From positions 2,250,742 through 2,314,741 of the forward strand of contig JABAKD010000028.1 of assembly GCA_012845835.1 (NCBI GenBank): a DNA stretch of 64,000 nucleotides, given 5' to 3'. The DNA comes from Undaria pinnatifida. Lineage: Eukaryota > Sar > Phaeophyceae > Laminariales > Alariaceae. Below are positions 1 through 10,500 of this stretch, piece by piece (position 1 is the first letter of the stretch; every line of letters starts with the position of its first letter). The notes below the pieces were generated by a model. That model saw only the letters and a list, made by a program, of their open reading frames with translations, did not search any database and was not told the origin of the DNA. A program made the translations under genes and the position numbers.

Positions 1-144
1 TTTCTTGTTATTTTTGTTGTTTATTGTTTCCTTGTTCACGTTGTCTTGTGTTTTTTGCGGGACAGGTGCGCGTTGCGCCCTTTTTTCTTGTTATTTCTGT
101 TGTTTATTGTTTCCTTGTTCACGTTGTCTTGTGTTTTTTTGGAG
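1..144. repeat. Direct tandem duplication, two T-rich units, period 83 bp
   Basis: Bases 1-61 recur nearly unchanged at 84-144 (both begin TTTCTTGTTATTT and run through CCTTGTTCACGTTGTCTTG). The short open frames through both units are low-complexity Leu/Phe/Cys strings and are not convincing genes. The stretch lies upstream of the first recognised DnaJ exon and is presumably intron of that gene. Confidence 0.8.
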
Positions 145-512
145 CAACGAGTTTCTCGGCCTTGCGGTAGTAGGTGCTATCTCGATGTGAAGCTTCAATG
201 TACGTGCGCACGTTGGCGTTTGTGCCAGGTCTGTGCTTGCGTTGGCGTCATCCTAAGCGGACAATGACCGGTAGATTTTGTGGACTATAGGGTGCTTGCC
301 CACTGGTCTACTGAGTCACGTGGCTAGGTAGGTCAGTGGCTAGCACCCTGTATCCAACAGTGAGTTTCCGACGTAATTTTGCGTTGAGGGGAGGTGATTG
401 TCGGGCTCCACGGAAAGAGACCTTTATTTCGTGCGTGTACGGTTTGATGAAATGCAACGAGACGACGCCCCCCTGCATACGTGTTGCCCCGTTTGTACGT
501 AACGTACTTAAG

Positions 513-3437
513 GTGGTGGAGGAGTATTGCGGATCTTGCTCTGGGCAGGGCTTGCTGGAGAAGACCAAGCAGGTCAAGGTGAGGGCAGGAAAAGCGAGTG
601 GATCGCCGGAACGCCAGAATATTCATTTGTCGGCCGACGCTTTACTTGCCTTGTTTTGAAGTGTTTCCCTTAGCACGCTTGGCAGTTAACAACCTGGACC
701 GGACTTTTCATATATTAGGGTAAGAAATAATGTAATAGTATTGGAACCGACTAAAGACACAAATTAAGGCCAATCCAACCCAGGAAAAGAAAGGTTAGTT
801 TGACTTTTTTTTCCTGCTTTTTTTTTCATTTCAGAAGAAATATTTTTCGTGGATCGGTTTGGCCTTGGGTTGTGACGTTCGTCGGTTGCAATACTACATT
901 GTACCAGGTGTTAGTATATGTTTTCCTACGCAACCAAATTGGGTATCTCGCCAACACCCTAATAGCCAACGTGTGGTGTGAAGTGGTGCCGCTCGACATG
1001 AGACTAACCCTTTACTCGTACGAGGGCGTTTGCGGGTTGCAACCTCTGTTGGATTGGAAAAATAGAAACAATAGAACTAGGGAGTGAAACCGACCAAGAT
1101 CATAACCCAAGGCCAACCAACCCATAAAAAACAGGTTGGGAAATAAAAAATTTGGTAGGAAACTTACTTCTAACTTGATTTTTCGCTCTTCGCTAATTTT
1201 TCGTGGGTTAGATTTGCCTTGGATTGTGACGTTCGACGGTTTCAATAGTACAGTACTGTTAAATGTTTTTCTATCAAACTCCTACCCAACCAAAGCTGGT
1301 ACACGGCAAACACCCTTACTGCGACTGCAACCACTGTCCGACTCTAATTTCAAGTAGCTTGTCCCCAACAACGTGGGTGGAGTTCTAAAGTGGTTATTAC
1401 GGTTTCTTATCACTTTCCTCCGATTTTGTTTGTTTCCTGCACCACTGTTTCAACCGCTATTGATTTTTTAAAATAGGTAAAGGTGCCGGCCGGAGTGGAG
1501 GACGGCAACAAACTGAGGGTGAAGGGCGAGGGAGACGCGGGGGCGAAGGGCGGCCCCGTGGGTGACCTCTATGTTTTCCTGAGCGTGAAGGGCCACCCCC
1601 TCTTCAAGAGGACAGGAAAGGATATCTACAGCGAGCAGAAGGTGTGCGCTTGTGTGATCGGGACGTGAAGAAAGAGGTACCCGTGAAGGGCCGAAATGGA
1701 GCAACTCCCCGTTGTAAACATTGCTCGGAATATGCCGCCCATGTACGTTATGGGTTCGACAGCAAGAAACGCCTCATTTTCTTGAGCAAGGCTTGAAATC
1801 TTATTGTGACATAGACCTTAAGTAACCTCGAGCTTAGCCAGTTATTACTGTTGATAGCACGACTAACAATCTGCGTATCAAGATAGCATACGGGCGGTTT
1901 CATTATCATGTTGTCGACCCCGCGACCGAACCGGTCGCTACTCAGCCCACTCCTTTCACCGAGTAGAGAGTCAGCTAGAGACATGCAATAAGGGAAGCCA
2001 ACGCCCCTCCTTTTCCCGTTTTTTGCGTGCTTTTGAATTCCGATGGCTCCAAGACATAGGGGCCTCCTTGCCAGACTCGCGTGCCCGTTTTTTCATGTCG
2101 CACCGTACTACCGGAATCTACGAAGAAAGAGAACAATTACTACAGTACTATTAGTAGTACTTGGTGGTATTGAGGTTGAGGTTGAGGGGTCGCCTCGAAG
2201 GAATTTTGTTGGGTTGGTGTTGCGTTGGTGTTGCGTTGGTGTTGCGTTAGGTTGGGTTGGATATTTCCTGCTTCCCACCAATGCACACAGTTGGCTGAGC
2301 TACTACATCATCTTAGGTGGACCGTGTCCAACGGCTGCTCTGCTGGGTGCCCGTGTACAGATTTCGTACCTAGATGCTATCCTTGGGAACGAGAACGTGC
2401 ACGTGGAGGTCGTCGACGGCTCTGTGGAAATCAAGGTGCCCCAAGGTTGCCAGCCTGAGACGGTTCTCCGTATTCGGGGCAAGGGGGCGCCGCAACTCAA
2501 CAACGCGTCGGTAAGTGCTGCCAAGTGTCAGTTGTTGTTGTCGTTTTAACTTCGTCGCCATGAACTAGTGGGTGGTCACAGGACAGGTTCCAATAACTCT
2601 GGAGTCGAAGAATATCTCCTCTCAGGAAAACAAAAGAGAACACAACTAAAGCAAATCGTACATGCTACAAGCGTGGTTGGCTTGGAATCCAGGGGGTGTC
2701 GCATGTAGAAAAGGGGGGAGAAACATTGAAAATCTATAAAACAAAACACCCGGAAAGTAACCCAGCAAGTACACCGGTACCCGGTACGCTCTAGTCAAGA
2801 AATAAAAATGAATAGTGCCCTAACGTGGTTGTTGCCAGGGACGGCTGTTACTTAGTTACGGGCAGTTACCCGCACCAAAGTCAGACGTGCGTAACTGAAA
2901 CATGCCGTAACTACGTTATGCCCTATCCCCGGTATGAAAATGACGGTTCAATTTCTCCGTGGAAACACTTGTACACCCCGTGGATGGATACTATTCATCC
3001 GCTTTCATCCCCTCTCGGGGAAATCACTGGCTGATCTCGGTTTTTGCACGCCTACGTAACTCCTAATGCTAATAATCCGTCCCGTTCTCTTCGATCGGGG
3101 TGTTATCAAAGCCTTTTGGGGGGCCACAGGCTAGATTTCAGGAAAATGAGTAGTCATTGTGAAAACAATGACCACCAATTTTGTTTATTTGACGTAACAC
3201 CCATCCCTGGTTATTGCCATGCAGACGCGCGGCGACCACTACGTGACCATCAAGGTTACGATCCCGAAAGACATCACCGCGGACGAGAGGAAATTGTTGC
3301 AGGAGCTCCAGGGCAAGGATGGGGCTAAGGGGGGTAAGGGGGGTGGTAAGGCCAAGGATGGGAAGAAGGCCAAGGGGAGCAAGGTACGCAAACTTTTCAC
3401 ACCTCGGATACACCAGATCACCTATTTCAGGGTCTAG
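513..3437 (+). CDS. DnaJ/Hsp40 co-chaperone, plastid (cyanobacterial) type, 3' exons only
   Basis: Four consecutive phase-0 exons read as the C-terminal half of a type-I DnaJ: 513-578, 1477-1641, 2361-2510 and 3225-3383 (or reading on to the stop at 3435-3437). Exon 513-578 carries the last zinc-binding motif CGSCSGQG (CxxCxGxG). Exon 1477-1641 gives [10 protein letters not shown]...GDLYVFL, the first beta domain. Exon 2361-2510 gives ISYLDAILG...[10 protein letters not shown] and IRGKGAP. Exon 3225-3383 gives [13 protein letters not shown] followed by a Gly/Lys-rich tail. DnaJ presents unfolded clients to Hsp70 and stimulates its ATPase. The ISYxDAILG and GDLYV wording resembles plant chloroplast DnaJ from memory, so plastid location is inferred. 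Splice sites: donors GTGAGG (579), GTGTGC (1642), GTAAGT (2511); acceptors end TAG, CAG, CAG. The J-domain and first three zinc motifs must lie upstream of the window. Whether GTACGC at 3384 is used as a further donor is undecided. Confidence 0.85.
700..1345. repeat. Diverged tandem duplication inside DnaJ intron
   Basis: Two units of about 357 bp. Unit 1 has TTTTTCGTGGATCGGTTTGG near 842 and unit 2 has TTTTTCGTGGGTTAGATTTG near 1197. Both are preceded by AGGCCAA(T/C)CCAACCCA and followed by GTGACGTTCG(T/A)CGGTT. It shows no coding signal and sits between two DnaJ exons. Confidence 0.65.
1346..1420 (+). repeat. Dispersed CAAGTAG...GTGGGTG repeat, copy 1
   Basis: The core is TTTCAAGTAGCTTGTCCCC followed by AACAACGTGGGTGGAGTTCTAAAG. 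Related copies lie near 4396, 17171 and 60127, all outside exons. Function is unknown; it is probably a fragment of a dispersed element. Confidence 0.5.
2205..2262. repeat. Minisatellite (TTGCGTTGGTG)n
   Basis: About four imperfect copies of an 11-12 bp GT-rich unit lie in the intron between DnaJ exons 1477-1641 and 2361-2510. Confidence 0.7.
2825..3020 (+). repeat. Dispersed CCCTATCCCCGGTAT repeat, copy 1
   Basis: This intronic block contains CCCTATCCCCGGTATGAAAA at 2921, preceded by CAAAGTCAG and GTAACT and followed by GTGGAAAC. The same order of words recurs at about 4440-4640 and, more weakly, 10470-10590. It is a non-coding dispersed repeat of unknown class. Confidence 0.6.
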
Positions 3438-4090
3438 ATGTTTTTGGATACATCAACCCTCGATCTAAACGATGTATATGTTTGTGCGTAAATTGATCCG
3501 ATTGATTCTCTCTGTGTGTATGATCTGCGAGGTCTAGATCAGGTGTTTGCCGGATGGGATCTGTATGATTTAGCTCTTGTACACCAGACGCGCGTTTGTC
3601 TGCGTGAGATCTGTATGATTTAGCTCGTGCACACATGCTTGCTCTAACAAAATAAAGTTTTCCGTGGTACGACGTGAACATGTCGCTCAAGTTGACCCCT
3701 TTAGGAGTGCACCCATGTTTTCGGGGACAATCTACTTGGAATTAGTGTGGGGTATTTTCGCAGGGGTAAAAGGTTTATTTGCGTCGGAGCCATGTGTACC
3801 TGGTGTCTTGCACAGTTTATTGTCAAATTTCAGATCGTAGGTGAACAACGTTTTTGTATAGCCTGCCACTGCCAAGATGACGTTTCTGCCTGTGAGTGCG
3901 TGAGCGGATGGTTTACGCATGAAGCAGCCTCTTGTGGGACTCGTTGGTTATATAGCACTGCCAACTCTTACGGGGGAAGGTGGCAGAGCAATCAGGACCA
4001 ACTGTAGTTAGTAACATGGGGAATAGATGGATTTTGTCTATACAGTGGTTTCCGGTTACTATGGTCCTCCGCAATAGCCTACTTAGTGAC

Positions 4091-4165
4091 GTGACCATGT
4101 GGTCTAGCAGGTAGTGTTGTAGAACTAGCGAAGTATCTGCTTCCGAGTTCGTTGAATCTCGCAGG
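4091..4165 (+). repeat. Degenerate tRNA-like segment
   Basis: An A-box-like word (TGGTCTAGCAGG, about 4100) and a B-box-like word (GAGTTCGTTGAATCTC, about 4145) are spaced as in a tRNA. The T-loop has two extra bases and no acceptor stem pairs, so this is a pseudo-tRNA or SINE head rather than a working tRNA gene. Confidence 0.35.
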
Positions 4166-4439
4166 CTTGGTAGCAATGATATCAGGGGCTCGCCTCCCGC
4201 CACGGCTATATATCCGACAGCGCTTCGTAGTCAGAATTCCGTGCACCCCTTGTATCTGACTGTCCGCCTCAGATTGCCGCCGCTCTTTTTGCCCGCTGGG
4301 CTCTTCGATTGTTTCTGGAGTTACAGTTTTGTCGTGCTTTCCTCGGGATAGCCTCAATCAACTCTTTCACAGCAATGCAATTTTGTTCCCACACTAATTC
4401 CGAGTAGTTTCCCCCTCAAAGACGTGGTTCTAAACAAGC

Positions 4440-4640
4440 ATGGTTGTTACTTGGTGACTATTAATACAAGTTATCCATCACAAAGTCAGCTGTACGCAAC
4501 TAAAAAAAATGCGGCATCGAAGCGTCCCCTATCCCCGGTATGAAAAACGCCTCAATGTCGCGGTGGAAACCCTTACATACTCCGGGTATAGATAAAATTC
4601 GCCGCCTCCCGGGGCTGGTACTGACGATTCCCCGCTACTG
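4440..4640 (+). repeat. Dispersed CCCTATCCCCGGTAT repeat, copy 2
   Basis: CCCTATCCCCGGTATGAAAA at 4527 is preceded by CAAAGTCAGCTGTACGCAACT and followed by GGTGGAAACCCTTACA, matching the block at 2825-3020. Confidence 0.6.
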
Positions 4641-5229
4641 CTGTAATTAACGGGGTCCAACACCTCCGGCCGTCCCTTGCTTGACCCGTGCCCACCAATG
4701 TCGTGTACAGGGTTTCGGCGGCATCTTCAGCTAAGTTGAAGGAAAAGCCAACATAGCTGCTTGAATCGTGGAGCTGCGACGCAAGATTGTTGGTTGTAAG
4801 CTAGTGGGTAGTGCTACACAACCAACAAGGATTTCTTGCGTAAGTGTTTCCGCTCAGGGACAGTAGGGTGTGCCGGTGCCTTCGTGGTGGCCCTTTGAGC
4901 GGCCAGTGTCGGAGATCTACGGCTTGTTTTTGGGCAGGGGATAACTGTCGAACATCTACGATGTTTTGGCGGGGGGTAGCAGCTGTCGTATCGCCCCCCC
5001 CGCTTGTGTTTGTGTCCCTTCTTTCTCCGCGTCGACCGGATGCAGCGTTAATTATCACAAATAGATCCGGTTTTGATGTTTTGGGCCGTGATTTTGGCAT
5101 ACGTTTTAATTGCATGCGATCCAGGAGTGTACGCTCAAGTTTGTTGACTTGACGTCTGTTTGCGTCTGCGGCTGATGTTACTGTATCGCTACTTTCATAA
5201 AAATGTCACGGGCGTGAAATGAGCTTCCA

Positions 5230-5350
5230 TGCTTCTCGCTAATAGTGTGGCCGGTGTATCGCGCAGCTTACAAAGATGAGTATCGACTCTAAATTTATCG
5301 AACTCACAGTTGACGTGTTGAGAAGATTTTCTAACGTAATGTTCTGCTGT
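5230..5350 (+). repeat. MSFDEIF-box repeat fragment, diverged copy
   Basis: The ATG at 5276 opens MSIDSKFIELTVDVL, preceded by GCAGCTTACAAAG. It is a diverged member of the family whose best copies (about 31.5, 33.1, 46.7, 47.2 and 53.2 kb) start MSFDEIFDLTAGV after CAGCTTGCAAAT. The frame stays open only to 5479 and no further similarity is visible. Confidence 0.55.
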
Positions 5351-6226
5351 CAGCCATGGCGCAGTCATCATTTGGGCGGCAGCAGAGGTTCATGGATTTT
5401 CACAGCAAATGATGCAACTTGTCGAGTACGAGTTGTTTCTGTACATTCACACCTCTCAAGCAGATCACGATCTAGATAGATCTACAATAATAAATCCTAT
5501 AGCTGCCGTTATGGGGTGTTACGCAGGATCTGTATACGATCGTGCGTGGAGTATAGATCTAACCCAGATCTTGTGTGCTTGATCATGCAGATGGTACGGC
5601 TCCCACCCGGTAACATGCCACCCGGTAACATGAGCTAGACCATACAGATCTCCTCTCGAAGATCTAGATCGTCAAGTGGGGGTCGACGACCTGTCCGACG
5701 TGTTACACAATTAAACTGTATCCCCGGGTGCGGAACTTGGAATCGAGGTTCATCCCCCCCCCTGCCGCTTGTTCCTAACTGGTACCGTACATACGTACAA
5801 AGCTAGACCGAAACGCACTGCCGTTCGAAGTGGGGGAATAAGTGCACCAAAATGATGGCAGGACAACGAAGCAAAACTGGTTTCCTCGCTAGGAGAACAT
5901 CCGCCCCTTACGAGTATGATATGATAAGGGCGAATAATGCACGTTTCTATGATTTTAATCGGCACAAAAAGAAAGGGACTCCTTTTAGAGATGGTTTGAA
6001 GTTTTTTTTTCTTGATTATTACACATACTCCCACCAACGCACATAGAACGAGTTGTGTGAGCCTGTCTTATGACGACGGACTACTATCAATAGGTTATGT
6101 ATGGTGAGTAGTTAAAATTGCTGGGATCGACCGCCGAGCAACATTAATCCGCGCACATCCACCAACAAGGCACACAACGCGATGACGATAATTACAAAAA
6201 TATCTCCTGCTGAGGAGTTGCTACAA

Positions 6227-6385
6227 CTGTTTAACAGCTATTAATAGCTTCTTTTTTTTTTTTTTCATCCTCCGGCGGATGGGGAAAAATAAAGCTTTAG
6301 CTCACCACACTTCCACGTATTTTCATACGCGTCGTGTGTCGATTTAACTCAGTTGCTTTCGCAGCCCAACGCTAGCTGGCGCACC
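6227..6385 (+). repeat. CGGCGGATGGGG repeat family, copy 1
   Basis: The order of blocks is poly-T, CCGGCGGATGGGG, AGCTTTAGCTCACCACACTT, CACGTATTTTCA, GTCGATTTAACTCAGTTGC and AACGCTAGCTGG. The same order is seen at 52965-53120 (plus) and 60523-60640 (minus). Non-coding, unknown class. Confidence 0.65.
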
Positions 6386-7570
6386 CTTCGGGTCCCATAA
6401 CAGCTAGCTGTACTTCATTTCGTGTTGATTAATAAATCTGTGTTCTTCACATTCAGCCCGATCGAGTGATAAGAACCAGAAGGCCCTCGCGATATATTTT
6501 AACCGTCTATATTTATGTTATCGGGCCACCAACCAGCACTACTAAATAAAAGCTGGAATATGGGTTGGCATCCGGCTTTCAAAGGCAACGCCGACATCCA
6601 TTCAAGGCGGCAAGCCATCGTTGTACCGCCGGCCAGAGGACGCATGCATGCCCACGAGGCGGTAGGTACCCTGGGATAAATGGCCGGATAAATGGCACCA
6701 ACCAGGTATCATCCCACAACGAGTGTGAAGTTTAATCGTTGAACGTGAAGGGGAGGGGAACGGCCGTTTCGATTCAGAAGATCAGGTAGGACACCAGACT
6801 ATTTAAATAATACTTCGAAGTATAATGTACCGGGTACCAAGACTAATAACAGTACAACAGACTAATAGACTACAGTATGGAGTACAGGAGTACAATATTA
6901 TCATAGCAGTTAGTTTAAGTTGCTGTGCCGTTGTGCCTCTTTGCTCCTTTTCGGCTCTTGGCTTGTTACGCGCAAGGTATTGGGAACCACCACCTGCAAC
7001 CCACCACTACCAGGCCACCTCTGGTGTTGGTTGTAGGCTGAAGGCTGTGTTAGATCGGTAGTAGTACGAGCGTAACGACACCGCGACACAGCAGTACACA
7101 GTACACCAACCACCACCAGCAGCAGCAGAGGAGGAGGACGAGTGTGGCGAAACGAAAAAATAAAATGTCGTATTATACGAAGATTTTGCGTAAAGCCCCG
7201 GACGGCGAGGAGCCCCTGCTGTAGCCCACCACCACCAAAACCACCACCAGACCATCTCTATTGCCTGAAGGCTGTACCAAATCTCCGGTGTGTCATACAA
7301 CTACGGCAGCAGCAATACAACAGCGTTGCACGAGTCACGAGTGTGGCGAGTGGCGATTGACGAACCGAGAAAGAAAAAGTCAAGTCATGAAGTCAAATCG
7401 AATATGAAACCGTGGGCCGAAACCGTTGAGCACGAAACGCTACATAATCATGTGAAACGCCCGATGGACGGTTTTTCGTTTTTCGTTACGCCGCATCTCG
7501 CATCTCGCACTTGGTGCCCTAGTGCCCTCGTGTCTACTTGTCTACGACTGCTACGAGTACGATTTCAAGG

Positions 7571-10500
7571 ATGCCCTCCTTCAACGACAAGCCCATACGT
7601 GGGATAGTCTTCGATTTGGATGGTGAGCCTATCAGCAATGGTGAAGTAACACTCGTACGCGACACGAATCTCCGCAACAAGTAGTGACGATTTTTTGGTT
7701 CGTGTTCGATTGTGCCCTGCATGCCCGGGGGGGCGAGGCGCGTTATCTTGCTGCACCTCGGCCGCGTATCGATCCCGTTGCGACGAGCACTAGTGGGCAA
7801 CGGGTAGATGACGGTGGCTGGTGACGGTTTGGTGAGCCTGTTTTAGGTTTTAGGTGTGTTTTCTCTCCCGAAGTCCGAGTCACCTCGTACGTATGTACGT
7901 ATCATATCGTACCAGATACCGTTCTGTCCGTAATGTAAGGACCGTTTTGATACACCTGCTAATATGCCGATATGAACACCCCAACTCCAAGCAGAGTGGA
8001 GCGACGCACGCCGATAGCGGATGTCGCTGCAGATTATGGGCAACCCAGGTGGGGTAACTAGAGAAACCTGCAAAGGGTGGCCCGTGTCTGTAACCGCCCC
8101 TTAATCTTACTATACAAACGAGCAGCGGCAACAAAACTAAATTGTGTGTGCTGCACCACGCCGGTCGTCCGTGCGTGGTTCGTGGATGCCCATAACAACA
8201 AAAAACTACTGCTGCTGCTGCTGGAGACTAGACTATGTAGTAGGGAAACCGCACCACAGGTATGCCAGGTCGATATACCTGGTACCAGGCAAGGATGTCG
8301 GATTACGGCAGCAAAAGCTTACTATTTTGACGCGTATTTCGGCAAGAAGATCAGAAAAAAAGACGATGCTTAATTACGGACATAACAGGGGACGTTTAAG
8401 AGACGTCCCCGCTAGGATAGAAGCGCAAGTTAAAATCTGTGCAGACCTAAATTTATTTTTTTGCAAATTTTCTGAATTGATAACCTATCATTTTGGTTCG
8501 CGCCCGGTTGGCCAGAAGGGATTTCGATGTAGGGCTCGAATATCTCGCGTATTCCTGAGTGCTTGGACCTCTTCGCGATCCAACATACCATCGCCATGGT
8601 CGAAGCAGGTCGCAGGGTCACAGCCCAAGCTCAAAGTCCAAGTGTGGTAGAACCTGACTCATTTGGTGGGCATTGTTTTGAAATATTCGGCTCTACAGTA
8701 TGTGCCATAATACGCAAAGCCACAAGTTAAATTTCGGGCAAAGGGGTGGCAAAAATGGCAAATTGGGCACAGGCGTGTGGCAAAACAAGCGAAATATAGC
8801 AAACGGTTCCTATGCCACCCCTAGGCATTGGGTAGGTTCACAGCCCGGAAAATATTCCAAATCGGCGTTGGGAATCGTGAGCCGCGCCAAATAAACGTAA
8901 ACACACCAAAATCGGTTGACCTTAGCTGTGCAAATTTGGCGTAAGCTGCTGTGCATATTTCGCTAGTGTGCGCACATGCATAGCGGACAAAACTAATAAA
9001 AAACTGGCACATGGCTGCCAAACCTGTGGCATAACAAGGAAAAATGGCCATAACTTGGTATCAAAGTTGCTTTTTTGGGCACGTGCCACCCCGAAAAAAG
9101 GGGCACAGAAAAAAAACACCAAAGGGGTCAGGCCTAAAATGTGGCTGCTGGGCATGGGCGCAGCGCAGCAAGCTCGAAGTCTAAGTGCGACTGCTCGGAA
9201 GCAAAAATGCAGGGGTTTCCTAGAGAGTTTCACGGTTTTTGTTTATAGGGGATTGGGGGTGTCCCGTAATTCCGCCGGCCAAATCCTATTACTTGCCGCA
9301 AAAACGGCTCGCCGTAAGGACGTAATTCCGTAGTCCGACATATTTGGTACCAAGTATGCCTCTGGGAGGTCTATAGCTTCTGGCTCCTTCAACAGAATGC
9401 CAGGGTCAGCAGAACGAATTAATAGGGCTTCTCCGAAGTCCAATATATGCTGGCTGAGAGGGTTCCGGTGCTGCCAGTAAATTGGCGGCTTGCGTGCCTT
9501 CTATGATGGTGTTTTTTTTAACAAACACAAATTGCGCGGTTTCAGGAGAGGTGCACTTTAAAGAGACGAGAGAGAGGAGAGAGGGAAACATACACTTGGT
9601 CCATGTTTTCTCGTTTTCGCAGTTAGTCACCTTCGAGACCCAGGAATTGCCTTAAAAACCTGAACAAAAATCGAATTATTCTTGATGTAGTAAAGGCAAA
9701 TCGCGTAGAAAGATGAGCGCCTCCAGCGGAGCCCCCTCACTAGCCGAAGGGGGTGGCGATGGTCGCGGTTTCGCCGCGACCAGTGTACTGTTCGGATCCA
9801 GCGTGCTGGCTGCTGACACTGCCGGTACATATTGGTCTGACCCTACGAATTTGACATTCAGCACGTTGTCGTTGTCACTCTTTGCAGGCACACTTCTTGA
9901 CACGGAAGATCTTGTGTCACAGTCACTGCAAAAAAGCGTCGGCAGGTTCGGCAAGTTATTCACGTGGAAGATCAAGCAGAAGATTCTGGGTCTCCGCCAA
10001 GAGAGCTGGGCACCCATTGTCATCGAAGGTGAGGAGATTACGAGGTGGGGTCGAACAGTTGCAGCAGGAGCGTGACCTTGCTTCTGGAAGGGAGAAGCCT
10101 GAACCAATATCGGCTTGTGCTGGTGCTGTAGCACAGGACACCTGTTTTTATTTGTGCTTTTAATATTCACTTTTACTCGCCAACCCTCTGGACAAGCCGT
10201 GGTCACAGGCGTCTTCAGTTCTCCCCCCCTCACCTATGAATATGCATATATACTGCAGTGATTGTAAAAGTGCGGAATGCTGGCCCAGGTTAGGGTTCAT
10301 TCTACGCAAACTTTACTATATCATGGCTCATAATTGCTTCCTGTCCTGTGCTGTTGTGAAAGCGCGTTTGTCTAGAAATGTCCCAGAGCACGTTTCACGT
10401 TGCGGCCGTTAGTATAATAGTCGTTTGTGCTGATACGTTCTGTCTATTTGTCCAGGGCAGACGGTTCCGGCTTTACGCGTAACTAAGCCTAGCGAAAGTC

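Larger units (their letters stand above)
3438..7570. other. Region between DnaJ and HAD genes, no recognised gene
   Basis: No open frame here matches a family I know. Contents: AGATCTGTATGATTTAGCTC-type short repeats (about 3500-3640, with related words at 5480-5680), a tRNA-like segment (about 4091-4165), a CAAGTAG repeat (4396), a CCCTATCCCCGGTAT repeat (about 4440-4640), an MSIDSKF box (5276), a repeat of the CGGCGGATGGGG family (6227-6385), and CCACCACC-rich duplicated segments at 6985-7130 and 7225-7340. The HAD promoter should lie at its right end, but no TATA-like or other motif stands out. Confidence 0.5.

Noticed and set aside
2043-2549. 168-codon frame read as one protein
   Set aside because: Only 2361-2510 is coding (DnaJ exon); the upstream part is intron with a GT-rich minisatellite that happens to be open.
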